From the NCBI GenBank assembly GCA_030041255.1, contig JASHOF010000060.1:1-54582 (forward strand): a stretch of DNA of 54,582 nucleotides, given 5' to 3'. The DNA is from Acetobacteraceae bacterium (lineage in GTDB: Bacteria; Pseudomonadota; Alphaproteobacteria; Acetobacterales; Acetobacteraceae). Under the pieces are notes generated by a model. It was not told where the DNA came from. It was given only the letters and a program-made list of their open reading frames with translations, and searched no databases. This document shows, one piece after another, positions 43,938 to 53,699 of this stretch (position 1 is its first letter; the number at the start of each line of letters is the position of its first letter). The translations under genes were made by a program, and so were the position numbers.

Positions 43938-45062
43938 ATGCTGCAAGCCCCGCCTGCAGCCCCCGGCATGCGCGAGGAAGAAATCGACACCCCCGCACTG
44001 CTGATCGACCTCGATGCGTTCGAGGCCAATCTCGATCGCATGCAGGCCCTGCTCGCACCCACCGGTGCCAGGCTCCGCGCCCACGCCAAGACACACAAAT
44101 CCCCGGTCATCGCCCATCTGCAGATGCGCCACGGCGCGGTCGGCCAGTGCGTGCAGAAAATCGCCGAGGCCGAGGCGCTCGCCTGGGGCGGCGTGCCCGA
44201 CATCCTGGTCAGCAACGAGGTGATCGGACGCGGCAAGCTCGCCCGCCTCGCCGCGCTCGTGGGAATCTCGGAGATCGCCCTCTGCACGGACGATCCCTCG
44301 CAAATCGCCGTCCTCGAAGACGTGGCCTCCGCCGCGCGCACGCGCCTCAGGGTGCTGGTCGAGATCGATGTCGGAGCCGGCCGCTGCGGGCTCGCCCCCG
44401 GGCCCGACGCCGTCGCCCTCGCCCGCCGCATCGCCGCCTCGCCCCACCTGCGCTTCGCCGGCCTGCAGGCCTATCACGGCAGCGCGCAGCACATCCGAAA
44501 AGAGAGCGAACGCAAGTCCGCGATCGAATCCGCCATTACCGTGACCCGCCGCACCGTCGAGCAGCTTCGCCAGCAGGGGCTCGACTGTCCGATCGTCGGC
44601 GGCGGCGGCACCGGCAGCTTCGCATTCGAAGCGGGCTCCGGCATCTTCACCGAGATCCAGGCCGGCAGCTATTGCTTCATGGATGCCGACTACGCCCTGA
44701 ACCTCGACGAATCCGGTTTGCCCGTCTCGACCTTTCGCCAGTCTCTGTTCGTGCTCGCAACCGTGATGAGCCGCCCCCGCCCCGACGGGGCCGTCATCGA
44801 CGCCGGCCACAAGGCGGTCGCCGTCGATTCCGGCCTGCCGCTGGTCTGGCAGCAGCCTGAAATCCGCTATGTCGGCGCCTCCGACGAGCACGGCAACCTC
44901 GCCATCGGCGCCGCCGCAACGCCGCCTTCACTCGGCCAGAAGCTCCGCCTCGTGCCCGGGCATTGCGATCCGACCGTCGATCGATACGACTGGTATGTCG
45001 GCCTCCGCAACGGCCGTGTCGAATGCCTGTGGCCGATCTCCGCCCGCGGCGGCTTTTCCTGA
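43938..45062 (+). CDS. DSD1 family PLP enzyme (D-threonine aldolase / 3-hydroxy-D-aspartate aldolase-like)
   Basis: 374 residues, alanine-racemase-type barrel. The PLP lysine is in RAHAKTHKSPVIAHLQ. IVGGGGTGSFAFEAGSGIFTEIQAGSYCFMD binds phosphate, and the C-terminal metal site reads PGHCDPTVDRYDWYVG (His-x-Cys-Asp). The family cleaves D-threonine or D-3-hydroxyaspartate to glycine and an aldehyde, or dehydrates D-serine. ATG 43938 follows GAGAGAGG; the frame opens upstream at 43332. The exact substrate is not resolvable. Confidence 0.9.
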   Translation: MLQAPPAAPGMREEEIDTPALLIDLDAFEANLDRMQALLAPTGARLRAHAKTHKSPVIAHLQMRHGAVGQCVQKIAEAEALAWGGVPDILVSNEVIGRGKLARLAALVGISEIALCTDDPSQIAVLEDVASAARTRLRVLVEIDVGAGRCGLAPGPDAVALARRIAASPHLRFAGLQAYHGSAQHIRKESERKSAIESAITVTRRTVEQLRQQGLDCPIVGGGGTGSFAFEAGSGIFTEIQAGSYCFMDADYALNLDESGLPVSTFRQSLFVLATVMSRPRPDGAVIDAGHKAVAVDSGLPLVWQQPEIRYVGASDEHGNLAIGAAATPPSLGQKLRLVPGHCDPTVDRYDWYVGLRNGRVECLWPISARGGFS

Positions 45063-45170
45063 ACCGCCCCCGCTCTGCCTGGCTCCCGCCGCGATCCCGG
45101 CCTTCTCACTTCACGTCTCGCCTCGATCCGGACGACACGCCATCCAGGCGCCCGCCCCTCTTTCTTTCTT

Positions 45171-45208
45171 CCCCTCTCCCTCTGGGAGAGGGGTAGGGGT
45201 GAGGGCGG
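45171..45208 (+). repeat. Dispersed palindromic repeat, family A, copy 3
   Basis: Arms CCCCTCTCCC (45171-45180) and GGGAGAGGGG (45184-45193) with a TCT loop; arms and loop are identical to copy 2, followed by TAGGGGTGAGGG. The long tail of copies 1 and 2 is absent. It lies between the convergent DSD1 and acs genes, where it could serve as a bidirectional RNA hairpin. Confidence 0.75.
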
Positions 45209-45235
45209 CGCCCGGCTCCTTCTCCGCGCCCGGCG

Positions 45236-47272
45236 CTAAACCTTGGTCTGCTCGGCGAGCTTCCTCAACTCCGCCACCACTTCGGGATTCGCCAGCGTCG
45301 AGACGTCACCGGCATCCTTCCCGCTCGAGACCGCCGCCAGCACGCGTCGCATGATCTTACCGGAACGCGTCTTCGGCATGTCGGGAACGATCCATACCTT
45401 GCGCGGCCGCGCAATCGGGCTGATCTCCGTAATCACCGCCTTGGCGATCTTCTCTTCCAGTTCGCGGCTCGCCTTGATGCCGTGCTTCAACGCCACGTAC
45501 AGATCCGGCACCCGGCCTTTGACCTCGTCGGGCACCGGCACGACCGCCGCCTCGACAACTTCCGGCACTGTCAGCGCCGCGGACTCGATTTCCTTCGTTC
45601 CCAACCGGTGCCCGGCGACATTGATCACATCGTCGATGCGCCCGAGAATCCGGTAGTACCCGTCCGGCGGCTGCATCGCGCCGTCACCGGCAAAATACGG
45701 CCAGTCGCGCCAGTCCGTGCTCCCCTTCTTCCTGCTGTAGCGCTCGTAGTACTGCCGGACGAACCGATCCGGATCCCCCCACACGGTCTGGAAAATGCCG
45801 GGCCAGGGATTGCGGATGCAGATATTGCCGGCCCGGTTCGCCCCGCGCGGAATCTCGTTGCCGTCGTCGTCGTAAATCACCGGGTAGATGCCCGGCAGGG
45901 CCGGGCCCGCGCTCCCCGGCTTCATCGGATTCAGTGCCGGAATGGTGCTGCAGAGGAAGCCGCCATTCTCGGTCTGCCACCAGGTATCGACGATCACCGC
46001 CGCACCCTTGCCGACATGCTCGTAGTACCACCGCCACACCTCCGGCTCGACCGGCTCGCCGACCGTCGTCATGTGCTTGAACCGGAAATTGTACTTCTGG
46101 GGCTCGTCGGGGCCCGCGCGGCGCAGCGCGCGGATCGCGGTCGGCGAGGTGTGGAAGATGTTGACGCCAAGCTCCTCGGCAATGCGCCACGGCCGCCCCG
46201 GATCCGGATAGGTCGGCACGCCTTCGTAGATCACGCTCGAGGCGCCCAGCGCCAACGGCCCGTACACGATGTACGAATGCCCGGTGATCCAGCCGATATC
46301 CGCCATGCACCAATAGACATCCTCCGGATGGATGTCCTGGATGTTCTTCGAGGTCCATGCCACGTAGGCCAGGTAACCTCCCGTGGAATGCTGGCATCCC
46401 TTCGGCTTGCCGGTCGTTCCGCTGGTGTACATCAGGAACAGCGGCGCCTCCGCCAGCATGTGCTCCGGCTCGATGCGCGCCCCGCGATAGTGCTTCAGCG
46501 CATCGTTCACGATCACGTCGCGCCCCTCCACCAGCTTCTGCGGGCTCGAATACTTGCCCGGGTAGCGCTGCCAGATCAGCACCTTTTCCACCTTGTATCC
46601 TTCCGCCGCCGCATCCTTCACCGCGATGTCGGCCTTCTCCTTCTGGTCCTGCATCGTACCGGAGCGGTAATAGCCGTCCATCGTGATCAGCACCCGGCTG
46701 CCGGAATCGACAATCCGGTCCGCGCACGCCTTGCCGCTGAATCCGCTGAACACCTGGGAATGGATCACTCCGATCCGCGCGCATGCCAGCATGGTGATTG
46801 GCAGCTCCGGCACCATCGGCATGTGCAGCGTCACCCTGTCGCCGGCCTTGAGCCCGCACATGTTGCGCAACAGCGCCGCCATCTCGTTCACCCGCACGTA
46901 AAGGTCCTGGTAGGTCACGTGCTGCACGGGTTCGTGCTCGAGCTCCGGAACGAAGTGGAGCGCCGCCTTGTTCCGGTACTTCTCCAGGTGCCGGTCGACG
47001 CAGTTGTACGAGGCGTTGATCCTGCCCCCGACGAACCAGCGCCAGAATGGCGCGTTGCTGGTATCGAGCGTCTTCTCCCAGTATTTGAACCAGGTCAGGA
47101 GGTCGGCAAATTCCTTGAAGCATTCCGGAAAATTATCGACGCTGAAACGCTTGAAGATGTCCGGATCGGTCAGGTTGGCCTGCGCGATGAAGCTCGTCGA
47201 CGGCTGATAATAGCCCTCTTCCTGCCAATGTACGGCGATCTCGGCTTCGGAAAGATCAGTTTTCTGTTCCAT
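45236..47272 (-). CDS. acs: Acetyl-CoA synthetase (acetate--CoA ligase)
   Basis: 678 residues, AMP-forming ligase making acetyl-CoA from acetate and ATP. The nucleotide loop is FLMYTSGTTGKPKGCQHS. TTVGEPVEPEVWRWYYEHVG and DTWWQTENGGFLCSTIPAL form the acetate pocket. YYRILGRIDDVINVAGHRLG is the hinge, and DMPKTRSGKIMRRVL contains the acetyl-regulated lysine. ATG follows GGAGGAAGAA. The product feeds GltA-type condensation. A propionyl-CoA synthetase is the alternative, but the length and pocket fit Acs. Confidence 0.93.
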   Translation of the reverse strand: MEQKTDLSEAEIAVHWQEEGYYQPSTSFIAQANLTDPDIFKRFSVDNFPECFKEFADLLTWFKYWEKTLDTSNAPFWRWFVGGRINASYNCVDRHLEKYRNKAALHFVPELEHEPVQHVTYQDLYVRVNEMAALLRNMCGLKAGDRVTLHMPMVPELPITMLACARIGVIHSQVFSGFSGKACADRIVDSGSRVLITMDGYYRSGTMQDQKEKADIAVKDAAAEGYKVEKVLIWQRYPGKYSSPQKLVEGRDVIVNDALKHYRGARIEPEHMLAEAPLFLMYTSGTTGKPKGCQHSTGGYLAYVAWTSKNIQDIHPEDVYWCMADIGWITGHSYIVYGPLALGASSVIYEGVPTYPDPGRPWRIAEELGVNIFHTSPTAIRALRRAGPDEPQKYNFRFKHMTTVGEPVEPEVWRWYYEHVGKGAAVIVDTWWQTENGGFLCSTIPALNPMKPGSAGPALPGIYPVIYDDDGNEIPRGANRAGNICIRNPWPGIFQTVWGDPDRFVRQYYERYSRKKGSTDWRDWPYFAGDGAMQPPDGYYRILGRIDDVINVAGHRLGTKEIESAALTVPEVVEAAVVPVPDEVKGRVPDLYVALKHGIKASRELEEKIAKAVITEISPIARPRKVWIVPDMPKTRSGKIMRRVLAAVSSGKDAGDVSTLANPEVVAELRKLAEQTKV

Positions 47273-47445
47273 TTCTTCCTCCGTGAACTGTGCCCGTTGC
47301 GCGGGACCCTCCCGCCCGACAGTAGATCTTTTGCCCCGTCCCTGCCGGCATCCTTATATTCGTGTCATTCGTGACCCGAAGCCCCGAGCCCCGTCAAGTC
47401 CCTGCCCGGCCACAACCCCGCACTCCCGTCCCTCCGGGCAACCTT

Positions 47446-47859
47446 CTAGAGCTTCAACCCGCCCATCCGGGCCAGTCGTTGCCAATGCTGCCCGCTCACC
47501 TCCAATACCGAAAGCCGTGACTGGCGCACCAGGGCGAAATCGGCAAACGCCGGCTCCGCCTTGATCGCCGAAAGCGGCACCGGCTTCGGCAGCGCAGCGA
47601 TCGCCCGCACATCCACCGCCACCCATCCGCCCTCGGCCGCAGTCGGGTCGGGGTAGGCCTCGCGCACCACCTCGACCACGCCCACGATCTCCTTCCCGAC
47701 ATTGGAGTGATAGAAGAAGGCCCGATCGCCTTTGCGCATCGCCATCAGGTTGAGCTTCGCCGCATGGTTGCGCACACCCGTCCAGGGCTCGACACCGTTC
47801 TCGACCTGCTGGCGCCAACTGAACGCCTCCGGCTCGGATTTCAGCAGCCAGTGTCGCAT
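47446..47859 (-). CDS. EVE domain-containing protein
   Basis: 137 residues, the size of a single EVE (PUA-like) domain. It starts RHWLLKSEPEAFSW and continues WTGVRNHAAKLNLMAMRKGDRAFFYHSN and VVEVVREAYPDPTA, with VPLSAIKAEPAFADFALVRQSRLSV at the end. EVE domains bind modified DNA or RNA bases. ATG 47859 follows GGAGGAGAGGC. It stands alone, 54 bp after the slipin gene. Confidence 0.88.
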   Translation of the reverse strand: MRHWLLKSEPEAFSWRQQVENGVEPWTGVRNHAAKLNLMAMRKGDRAFFYHSNVGKEIVGVVEVVREAYPDPTAAEGGWVAVDVRAIAALPKPVPLSAIKAEPAFADFALVRQSRLSVLEVSGQHWQRLARMGGLKL

Positions 47860-47913
47860 CGCCTCTCCTCCCCACGCCGCCGCTTTCATCGGCCGCGCCC
47901 TTCTGCCGGCCGG

Positions 47914-48696
47914 TCATTCCGCGCGACGCGCATCGGGCGCCGCCGGCTTCAGCGCTTTCAGCATCTGCGCCAGATCCATCGGAAACGGGAAGACGATCGT
48001 CGAACTCTTCTCCCCGGCGATGTTGAACAGCGTGCCGAGATAGCGAAGCTGCATCGCCTCGGGCACCGGGGCCAGGATGCGCGCCGCCTCCAGGAGCTTC
48101 TGCGCCGCCTGCTCTTCGCCCACCGCATTGATCACCTTGGCACGCCGTTCCCGCTCCGCCTCCGCCTGGCGGGCGATGGCACGCACCATGCTTTCATCGA
48201 GATCGATCCGCTTGATCTCGACATTGGAGACCTTGATCCCCCACGCATCGGTCTGCTTGTCGAGCACTTCCTGGATGTCCGTGTTGAGCTTGTCGCGCTC
48301 CGCCAGCATCTCGTCGAGATCGTGCTTGCCGAGAATCGAACGCAGCGTCGTCTGCGAAAGCTGGCTCGTCGCCTCGATGAAATCCTTGACCTGGATCACC
48401 GCGCGCTCCGCATCGACAACCCGGAAATAGATGACGGCGGTCACCCTGACGGAAACATTGTCGTGTGAAATCACGTCCTGCGGCGGCACTTCGGCGACGA
48501 TGATGCGCAGGTCGACCCGCACCACCTGCTGCACCCAGGGGATGATCAGCACCAGCCCCGGTCCCTTGGTGGCGGTATAGCGGCCGAAGGTGAAGATGAT
48601 GCCGCGCTCGTATTCGCGAAAAATGCGCACAGCGGCACTGAAAAAAAAGATCGCCACGATCACGATGACGGCGATGGCGACGAGCGCAGGGATCAT
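47914..48696 (-). CDS. Slipin family SPFH/Band 7 protein
   Basis: 260 residues. One N-terminal membrane helix ([20 protein letters not shown]), then an SPFH domain: [47 protein letters not shown] and the coiled segment [19 protein letters not shown]. It forms membrane microdomain scaffolds. It overlaps the NfeD gene by 4 bp (ATGA at 48693-48696), the standard stomatin-NfeD partner pair. Confidence 0.92.
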   Translation of the reverse strand: MIPALVAIAVIVIVAIFFFSAAVRIFREYERGIIFTFGRYTATKGPGLVLIIPWVQQVVRVDLRIIVAEVPPQDVISHDNVSVRVTAVIYFRVVDAERAVIQVKDFIEATSQLSQTTLRSILGKHDLDEMLAERDKLNTDIQEVLDKQTDAWGIKVSNVEIKRIDLDESMVRAIARQAEAERERRAKVINAVGEEQAAQKLLEAARILAPVPEAMQLRYLGTLFNIAGEKSSTIVFPFPMDLAQMLKALKPAAPDARRAE

Positions 48697-50141
48697 GGCT
48701 TCTCCTTCCTGTCGCGGCCTTCTCCGGAGCCGCCCGGCGCGACCACGAGCACGAGATTCTCGCGTCCTTCCACCGTGACCGCATCACCGGCCGCGAAAGC
48801 CGCCGCGCCGCGCGCCTGCCACACCTCGCCCGCAACCCTGACCGTGCCCTGCATCCCCTGCCAGGAGATCACCCTGGCCGCGGCGCCGATCAGCGCCTCC
48901 CCGCCGGTCACCACCGGGCGTCGCCGCGCCCGGAGCAGCATCGCCAGCGCCAGCAGGAAGAAGGCGGCGCTGGCGACGGTCGCGGCCAGCACCGTCGCCA
49001 CCGGCAACCCGAAACCCGGCGTCCCGCCTCGGAACATCAGGACCGAACCGATCCCGAAGGCAACCACTCCGCCCACTCCGATGACGCCGAACGCGCCGAT
49101 GACGGCCTCTGCCACCATCATGCCGATTCCCACCAGGAGAAGCCCCGCGCCCGCGTAATCGATCGGCAGCAGGTCGAGACCGAACAGCGCAACGATCAGG
49201 CTGATCGCCCCGATCGTCCCCGGCAGCACCGCCCCCGGGCTCATCAACTCGAAGATCAGTCCGTAGGCGCCAAGCAGCATCAGGAGATAGGCCACCGAGG
49301 GATCGGTGATGATGGAAAGGAAGCGCGTGCGCCAGTCGGGTCGAACGGGCACCAGCCGCAGTCCGGCGGTCGCCAGCATCTCGGGCTTGCCGTCCACCGT
49401 GACGATCCGCCCGTCGATCTTGCGCAGCAGGTCCGGCACGTCGCCGGCGATGACATCGATGACATGGAGCTTGAGCGCCTCGACCGCCGACAGGCTCGCC
49501 GCCCCGCGAACCGCCTCGACCGCCCACTCTTCATTGCGGCCATTCAACTCCGCGAGGCTCCGGATATAGGCGATCGCGTCGTTGAGCATCTTGCGCGCCT
49601 CGGTGCTCGCCGGCTCGCCCGGCTCCTTCCTCCCCGTCCCGCCCGCCGGCTCTCCGCCGGGCAGCCCCGGCAGGCCGCCGATCGCAATCGGCGTCGCCGC
49701 CCCGAGATTGGTCCCGGGCGCCATCGCCGCGATCGGGCAGGCATAGGCGATGTAGGTCCCGGCGCTGGCCGCCCGCGCCCCGCTCGGTGCCACATACGCC
49801 ACCACCGGAACCGGCGAGGCGAGGATGGCGCGAATGATCGCCCGCATCGAGGTGTCGAGGCCGCCCGGCGTGTCCATCCTGAGCACGATCACGGCCGTAT
49901 CGGCCGGCTTCGCCGCCGCCATGCCGCGCACCGCGTAATCCGCGCTCGCCGGATCGATCGCGCCATCGATCGTCAGCACCACCGCCTGCCGCGCGCCCGC
50001 CGCCCGCGCATCGCCCCGGCCAGGCCCGCCGAAAGCGACGGCGATCGCAACGATACCGGCCAGCCACACCAGCCGGCCACGCCTCCGGCCCGGCCTGTCG
50101 CGGCGATCGGCGCCGCCTCCCTCTCTCCCGCCGCCCGCCAT
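48693..50141 (-). CDS. NfeD family membrane serine protease
   Basis: 482 residues, ClpP-like protease domain then membrane helices and a C-terminal OB fold. The nucleophile Ser lies in [26 protein letters not shown], Lys in [15 protein letters not shown] is a likely general base, and [14 protein letters not shown] starts the OB domain. Start at 50141 chosen over 50216; the Arg-rich stretch after it leads into a hydrophobic signal/anchor ([16 protein letters not shown]). It works with the slipin protein downstream. Confidence 0.88.
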   Translation of the reverse strand: MAGGGREGGGADRRDRPGRRRGRLVWLAGIVAIAVAFGGPGRGDARAAGARQAVVLTIDGAIDPASADYAVRGMAAAKPADTAVIVLRMDTPGGLDTSMRAIIRAILASPVPVVAYVAPSGARAASAGTYIAYACPIAAMAPGTNLGAATPIAIGGLPGLPGGEPAGGTGRKEPGEPASTEARKMLNDAIAYIRSLAELNGRNEEWAVEAVRGAASLSAVEALKLHVIDVIAGDVPDLLRKIDGRIVTVDGKPEMLATAGLRLVPVRPDWRTRFLSIITDPSVAYLLMLLGAYGLIFELMSPGAVLPGTIGAISLIVALFGLDLLPIDYAGAGLLLVGIGMMVAEAVIGAFGVIGVGGVVAFGIGSVLMFRGGTPGFGLPVATVLAATVASAAFFLLALAMLLRARRRPVVTGGEALIGAAARVISWQGMQGTVRVAGEVWQARGAAAFAAGDAVTVEGRENLVLVVAPGGSGEGRDRKEKP

Positions 50142-50166
50142 CTGCCGGACCGCCCGATCGCCCGGG

Positions 50167-50198
50167 TTGGTGAACAAAGCGCTTGGTGAACAAATCGC
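50167..50198. repeat. Tandem 16-bp repeat upstream of nfeD
   Basis: TTGGTGAACAAAGCGC (50167-50182) is followed directly by TTGGTGAACAAATCGC (50183-50198), 15 of 16 bases identical. It lies between the chosen NfeD start and the divergent glyoxalase gene, so it may be an operator; the longer NfeD reading would place it within the gene. No known regulator motif is recognised. Confidence 0.6.
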
Positions 50199-50274
50199 TC
50201 CGCCAATGTTCTCCATTTAGCGATCTATTACCACAGGTCTTGCGGAAGACGTAGAATGCGCCAGAGGAGACCCG

Positions 50275-50673
50275 ATGGCCAAGTTGATCCATACCATGAT
50301 CAGGGTGCGGGACCTCGAGCCGTCGCTCACATTCTACCGCGACGCGTTCGGCCTGGACGTCTTGCACCGGCTCGATTTTCCGGATTTTTCCCTGGCCTAC
50401 CTGGGCAACGCGGAGACCGATGCGGAACTGGAGCTGACCTGGAACCGGGATCGTAACCAGCCTTATACCCACGGGGACGGATACGGCCACGTGGCCTTCT
50501 CCGTTGACGACGCCACCGCCACCCGCCGCCGCCTCAGCGAACTCGGCCTGGCGCCGAAAGACATCCGCGAATTCCGCACCGACCAGGGCGCGCTGATCGC
50601 CCGTTACTTCTTCGTCGAAGACCCCGACGGCTACAGGATCGAGGTCCTCGAACGCCACGGCCACTACACGTAA
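50275..50673 (+). CDS. gloA: Glyoxalase I-like lactoylglutathione lyase
   Basis: 132 residues, single-domain Ni/Zn glyoxalase. The start LIHTMIRVRDLEPSLTFYRDAFGLDVLHRLDFP gives metal ligand His6, AELELTWNRD the Glu, GHVAFSVDD the second His, and YRIEVLERHGHYT the last Glu. It detoxifies methylglyoxal with glutathione. ATG follows GAGGAGACCCG. Next to GMC genes, but probably independent. Confidence 0.87.
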   Translation: MAKLIHTMIRVRDLEPSLTFYRDAFGLDVLHRLDFPDFSLAYLGNAETDAELELTWNRDRNQPYTHGDGYGHVAFSVDDATATRRRLSELGLAPKDIREFRTDQGALIARYFFVEDPDGYRIEVLERHGHYT

Positions 50674-50732
50674 CGCCCAATGCAATGCCCACGGGGCCGC
50701 CCCCCGGCGGTCCCAGGAGGAGGAAACGAAAG

Positions 50733-51350
50733 ATGATGCCATCCAACGCCCGCTCCGTCCCGTCGACGCGGCCGCCGAATGCCGCAGCGGAATCCTCTCC
50801 ACCGAGCGCGCCCACCCGGCGCGAGCTGCTCAAGAGCACCGGGTTGCTCACCGGCACGCTCGCCTTGTCATCGCTCCTCGCGGGGCTCGCTCCGGGCCGT
50901 GCCTGGGCGCTCGATCTCGGCACCTTCTCTTCTCACCAGGGTGCCGTCATCCTCGCCTTCTCGCGGCATCTCTATCCGCATCCCACGCTCGACGACGCCG
51001 TTTACGCGCTGGTGGTCAAAGACCTCGACAGCCAGGCCGCCAGCGACCACGCCGTGCAGCAGATCGTGCTCTCGGGTGTGCGCCAACTCGACCAGATCGG
51101 CGGCGGCGACTGGCTGAAGCGCCCGCCTGCACTGCAGTTGGTCGATGTCGAATCGATGCAGGACACGCCGTTCTTCGTCACCGTCCGCTCGACCGCCGTG
51201 GTCGCGCTCTACAACAACGACATGGCCTTCGCTCACTTCGGCTATGGCGGCAAGGACGGCCACCTCGGCTATTTGCACAAGGGTTTCAACGACCTGAAGT
51301 GGCTGCCCGAGCCGCCCGACGCGGCCAGCGGGCCGATCCCCCAGGATTGA
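50733..51350 (+). CDS. Tat-exported sugar dehydrogenase small subunit (subunit 3/gamma-like)
   Basis: 205 residues with a twin-arginine signal (TRRELLKSTGLLTGTLALSS, cleavage after AWA). The body (FFVTVRSTAVVALYNNDMAF, FGYGGKDGHLGYLHKGFNDL) is of the gluconate 2-dehydrogenase subunit 3 / FAD-glucose dehydrogenase gamma type, a carrier that exports the folded large subunit. Start 50733 follows AGGAGGAGG. It lies 67 bp before the GMC gene. Confidence 0.87.
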   Translation: MMPSNARSVPSTRPPNAAAESSPPSAPTRRELLKSTGLLTGTLALSSLLAGLAPGRAWALDLGTFSSHQGAVILAFSRHLYPHPTLDDAVYALVVKDLDSQAASDHAVQQIVLSGVRQLDQIGGGDWLKRPPALQLVDVESMQDTPFFVTVRSTAVVALYNNDMAFAHFGYGGKDGHLGYLHKGFNDLKWLPEPPDAASGPIPQD

Positions 51351-51417
51351 TGAACCGAACGAAACTGAACCGAACGCTCCTGGTCCTGGACCAGCAATCT
51401 GCCGACGGAGGAAAGTC

Positions 51418-53004
51418 ATGGCCGTACAAGGCAACAAGATACAATTTGCGAACGACGATGCAGACGTCGTGGTCGTCATCGGATCCGGCGCCGGCGGCGG
51501 CACGCTCGCCGGCGAGCTGGCCACGAAGGGCATCGACGTGGTGCTGCTCGAAGCCGGCAAATTGACCCCGAACAGCGCCTTCCTGCCCGACGAATGGGCC
51601 TCGTTCAAGCAACTGGCCTGGCAGGACAAACGCACCGCCTCGGGCACCTGGCAGGTCGCGCGCGATTTCCCCACCCTCCCGGCCTGGATCTGCAAGACCG
51701 TCGGCGGCACCTCGGTGCACTGGGCGGGGGCGGCGCTGCGCATCCAGCCCCACGAGTTCAAGACGCTTACCACCTATGGCAACCTGCCAGGCACCAACCT
51801 CCTCGACTGGCCGCTGACACGCGCCGAGATGGATCCCTACTACGACCGCGCCGAGGACAAGATGGGCGTCACCCGCACGCATGGCACGCCCGGCCTGCCT
51901 GGCAACAACAACTTCAAGGTCATGTACGCCGGCGCGACCAAGCTCGGCTACCAGCAGTGCAGCACCGGCCACATGGCCATCAACAGCGTGGTGCGCGACG
52001 GCCGCACCCATTGCATGCAGCGCGGCTTCTGCTTCCAGGGTTGCTTCTTCGGCGCCAAATGGTCGTCCCTCTACACCGAGATCCCCCAGGGCCAGGCCAC
52101 AGGCCACATGGAGCTGCGGCCCGAATCGCAGGTCGTCCGCATCGAGCACGACCGGCAGGGCAAAGTCACCGGCGTCCTCTATTACGACGCCGGCGGGCGG
52201 CTCCTGCGCCAGAAGGCGCGCCTGGTCGCACTCGCCTGCAACTCCCTCGAATCGCCGCGCCTCCTACTCAACTCGGAATCGGCGATGTTCCCCAACGGCC
52301 TCGCCAACTCATCCGGCCAGGTCGGACGCAATTACATGCGTCATACCACCGCCTCGGTGTTCGCCTCCTTCGCCGACAAGGTCGAGATGTTCAAGGGCAC
52401 CACGATGGCCGGCATCATCAGCGATGAATCGGCCTTCGATCCCAGGCGCGGCTTCGTCGGCGGCTACCACATGGAAACCATCTCGCTCGGCCTGCCGTTC
52501 TATACTTCCTTCCTCAAGCCGGGCGCCTGGGGAGCCGATTTCGCCAAGGCAATCGACGCCTACGCCTACACCGCGGGCCTCTGGGTCGTCGGCGAGGACA
52601 TGCCCCGCGAAACCAACCGCATCACTCTCAACCAGGATGTCAAGGATCAGTTCGGAATCCCGGTCGCCGACGTCCACGTGGACGATCACCCCAACGATGT
52701 CGCCATGCGCGAGCACGGCTTCCGGCAAGGGGCGGCGGTTTATCTGGCCGCCGGCGCCAAACAAACCTATCTGGTTCCCCCCTACCCCTCGACCCACAAC
52801 CTCGGCACTAACCGCATGAGCGAGCGGCCGGCCGATGGCGTCTGCAACAGGCACGGCCAGAGCCACGACATCCCCAACCTGTTCATCTCCGACGGCAGCC
52901 AGTTCACCACCGGCGCCGCCGAAAACCCGACCCTGACGATCGTCACGCTGGCGCTTCGCCAGGCCGATTACATCGCCGGGCAGATGGGCCAGCACGCGAT
53001 CTGA
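51418..53004 (+). CDS. GMC oxidoreductase, Fe-S-type (FAD-glucose dehydrogenase alpha-like)
   Basis: 528 residues. FAD site VVVIGSGAGGGTLAGELA. Cysteines CMQRGFCFQGC give Cys199, Cys205 and Cys209, a Cx5Cx3C pattern matching the 3Fe-4S site of Burkholderia FAD-glucose dehydrogenase alpha. Active site YPSTHNLGTNRMSERPADG and late FAD contact ENPTLTIVTLALRQ are present. Exported with the Tat small subunit upstream. No cytochrome c beta subunit is adjacent. Substrate unknown. Confidence 0.9.
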   Translation: MAVQGNKIQFANDDADVVVVIGSGAGGGTLAGELATKGIDVVLLEAGKLTPNSAFLPDEWASFKQLAWQDKRTASGTWQVARDFPTLPAWICKTVGGTSVHWAGAALRIQPHEFKTLTTYGNLPGTNLLDWPLTRAEMDPYYDRAEDKMGVTRTHGTPGLPGNNNFKVMYAGATKLGYQQCSTGHMAINSVVRDGRTHCMQRGFCFQGCFFGAKWSSLYTEIPQGQATGHMELRPESQVVRIEHDRQGKVTGVLYYDAGGRLLRQKARLVALACNSLESPRLLLNSESAMFPNGLANSSGQVGRNYMRHTTASVFASFADKVEMFKGTTMAGIISDESAFDPRRGFVGGYHMETISLGLPFYTSFLKPGAWGADFAKAIDAYAYTAGLWVVGEDMPRETNRITLNQDVKDQFGIPVADVHVDDHPNDVAMREHGFRQGAAVYLAAGAKQTYLVPPYPSTHNLGTNRMSERPADGVCNRHGQSHDIPNLFISDGSQFTTGAAENPTLTIVTLALRQADYIAGQMGQHAI

Positions 53005-53058
53005 GGCCGGCCGGCCCGGAACCCGATGAGAGACGCGCCCAACCGGACAGGATGAGAC

Positions 53059-53382
53059 ATGTGTGGCATCTACACCAACACCGACCCGATCCTCTACGAG
53101 TCGCGCACCCGCGCGCTGCGCATCCACAGCGTCATCACCACGGTCAGGCTGGAGAACCTGTTCTGGAACGTGCTCCAGGAGATCGCCGAGCGGGAAGCCA
53201 TGACCACCAACCAGTTCATCGCCACGCTGCACGACGAACTCACCGAACTGCGCGGCGAAAGCGGGAATTTCGCTTCATTCCTGCGGGTGTGCTGCCTGCG
53301 CTACCTGACCATGCACGAAAGCAAGGCTCTCCAGCCGCCGACCAGTCGCCCGCAACCCGCTCTGCTCAAGGCGGTGCAGTAG
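53059..53382 (+). CDS. Ribbon-helix-helix domain protein
   Basis: 107 residues. LRIHSVITTVRLENLFWNVLQEIAEREAMTTNQFIATLHDEL is the RHH_4-type DNA-binding fold (ribbon at about 20-28, two helices after it), then NFASFLRVCCLRYLTMHES. Likely transcription regulator. It is 54 bp after the GMC gene on the same strand, so it may autoregulate that unit. The only recognisable regulator in the window. Confidence 0.82.
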   Translation: MCGIYTNTDPILYESRTRALRIHSVITTVRLENLFWNVLQEIAEREAMTTNQFIATLHDELTELRGESGNFASFLRVCCLRYLTMHESKALQPPTSRPQPALLKAVQ

Positions 53383-53699
53383 CGAGCGGAAGGAAAAACG
53401 ACCCGCCTGTTGCATACCGGCCTGCGCGCGACATCGTGTATGAAACCCCGCGCGCGTCCGTTTTCCTGTCGTCGCGAGGAGGACCGTGCGCGCGTGGCGA
53501 TCCCCTGCGGGCTTGGCCGCCGGCCGCTCGACGGCTGGCCTGACATCATCCGAACCCCGGAAACGCTGGTGCGGGCTGCAAGGAAGGCGGGAGCGGATGA
53601 CGATTTGCTTGCAGAGGGCACCACATTCCGGTGCATAAACCAGGGCCGGACGCGGCACCGCCCCGGCCGCCTCGGGACAAGCAATCGGCAGGTCAGGCA
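53383..53699. other. Intergenic region, nothing recognised
   Basis: About 315 bp between the RHH gene and the FkbM gene. Only broken high-GC reading is seen, with no gene, hairpin repeat or RNA feature. A short ribosome-site-like AGGTCAGGCA lies directly before the FkbM start. Confidence 0.5.
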
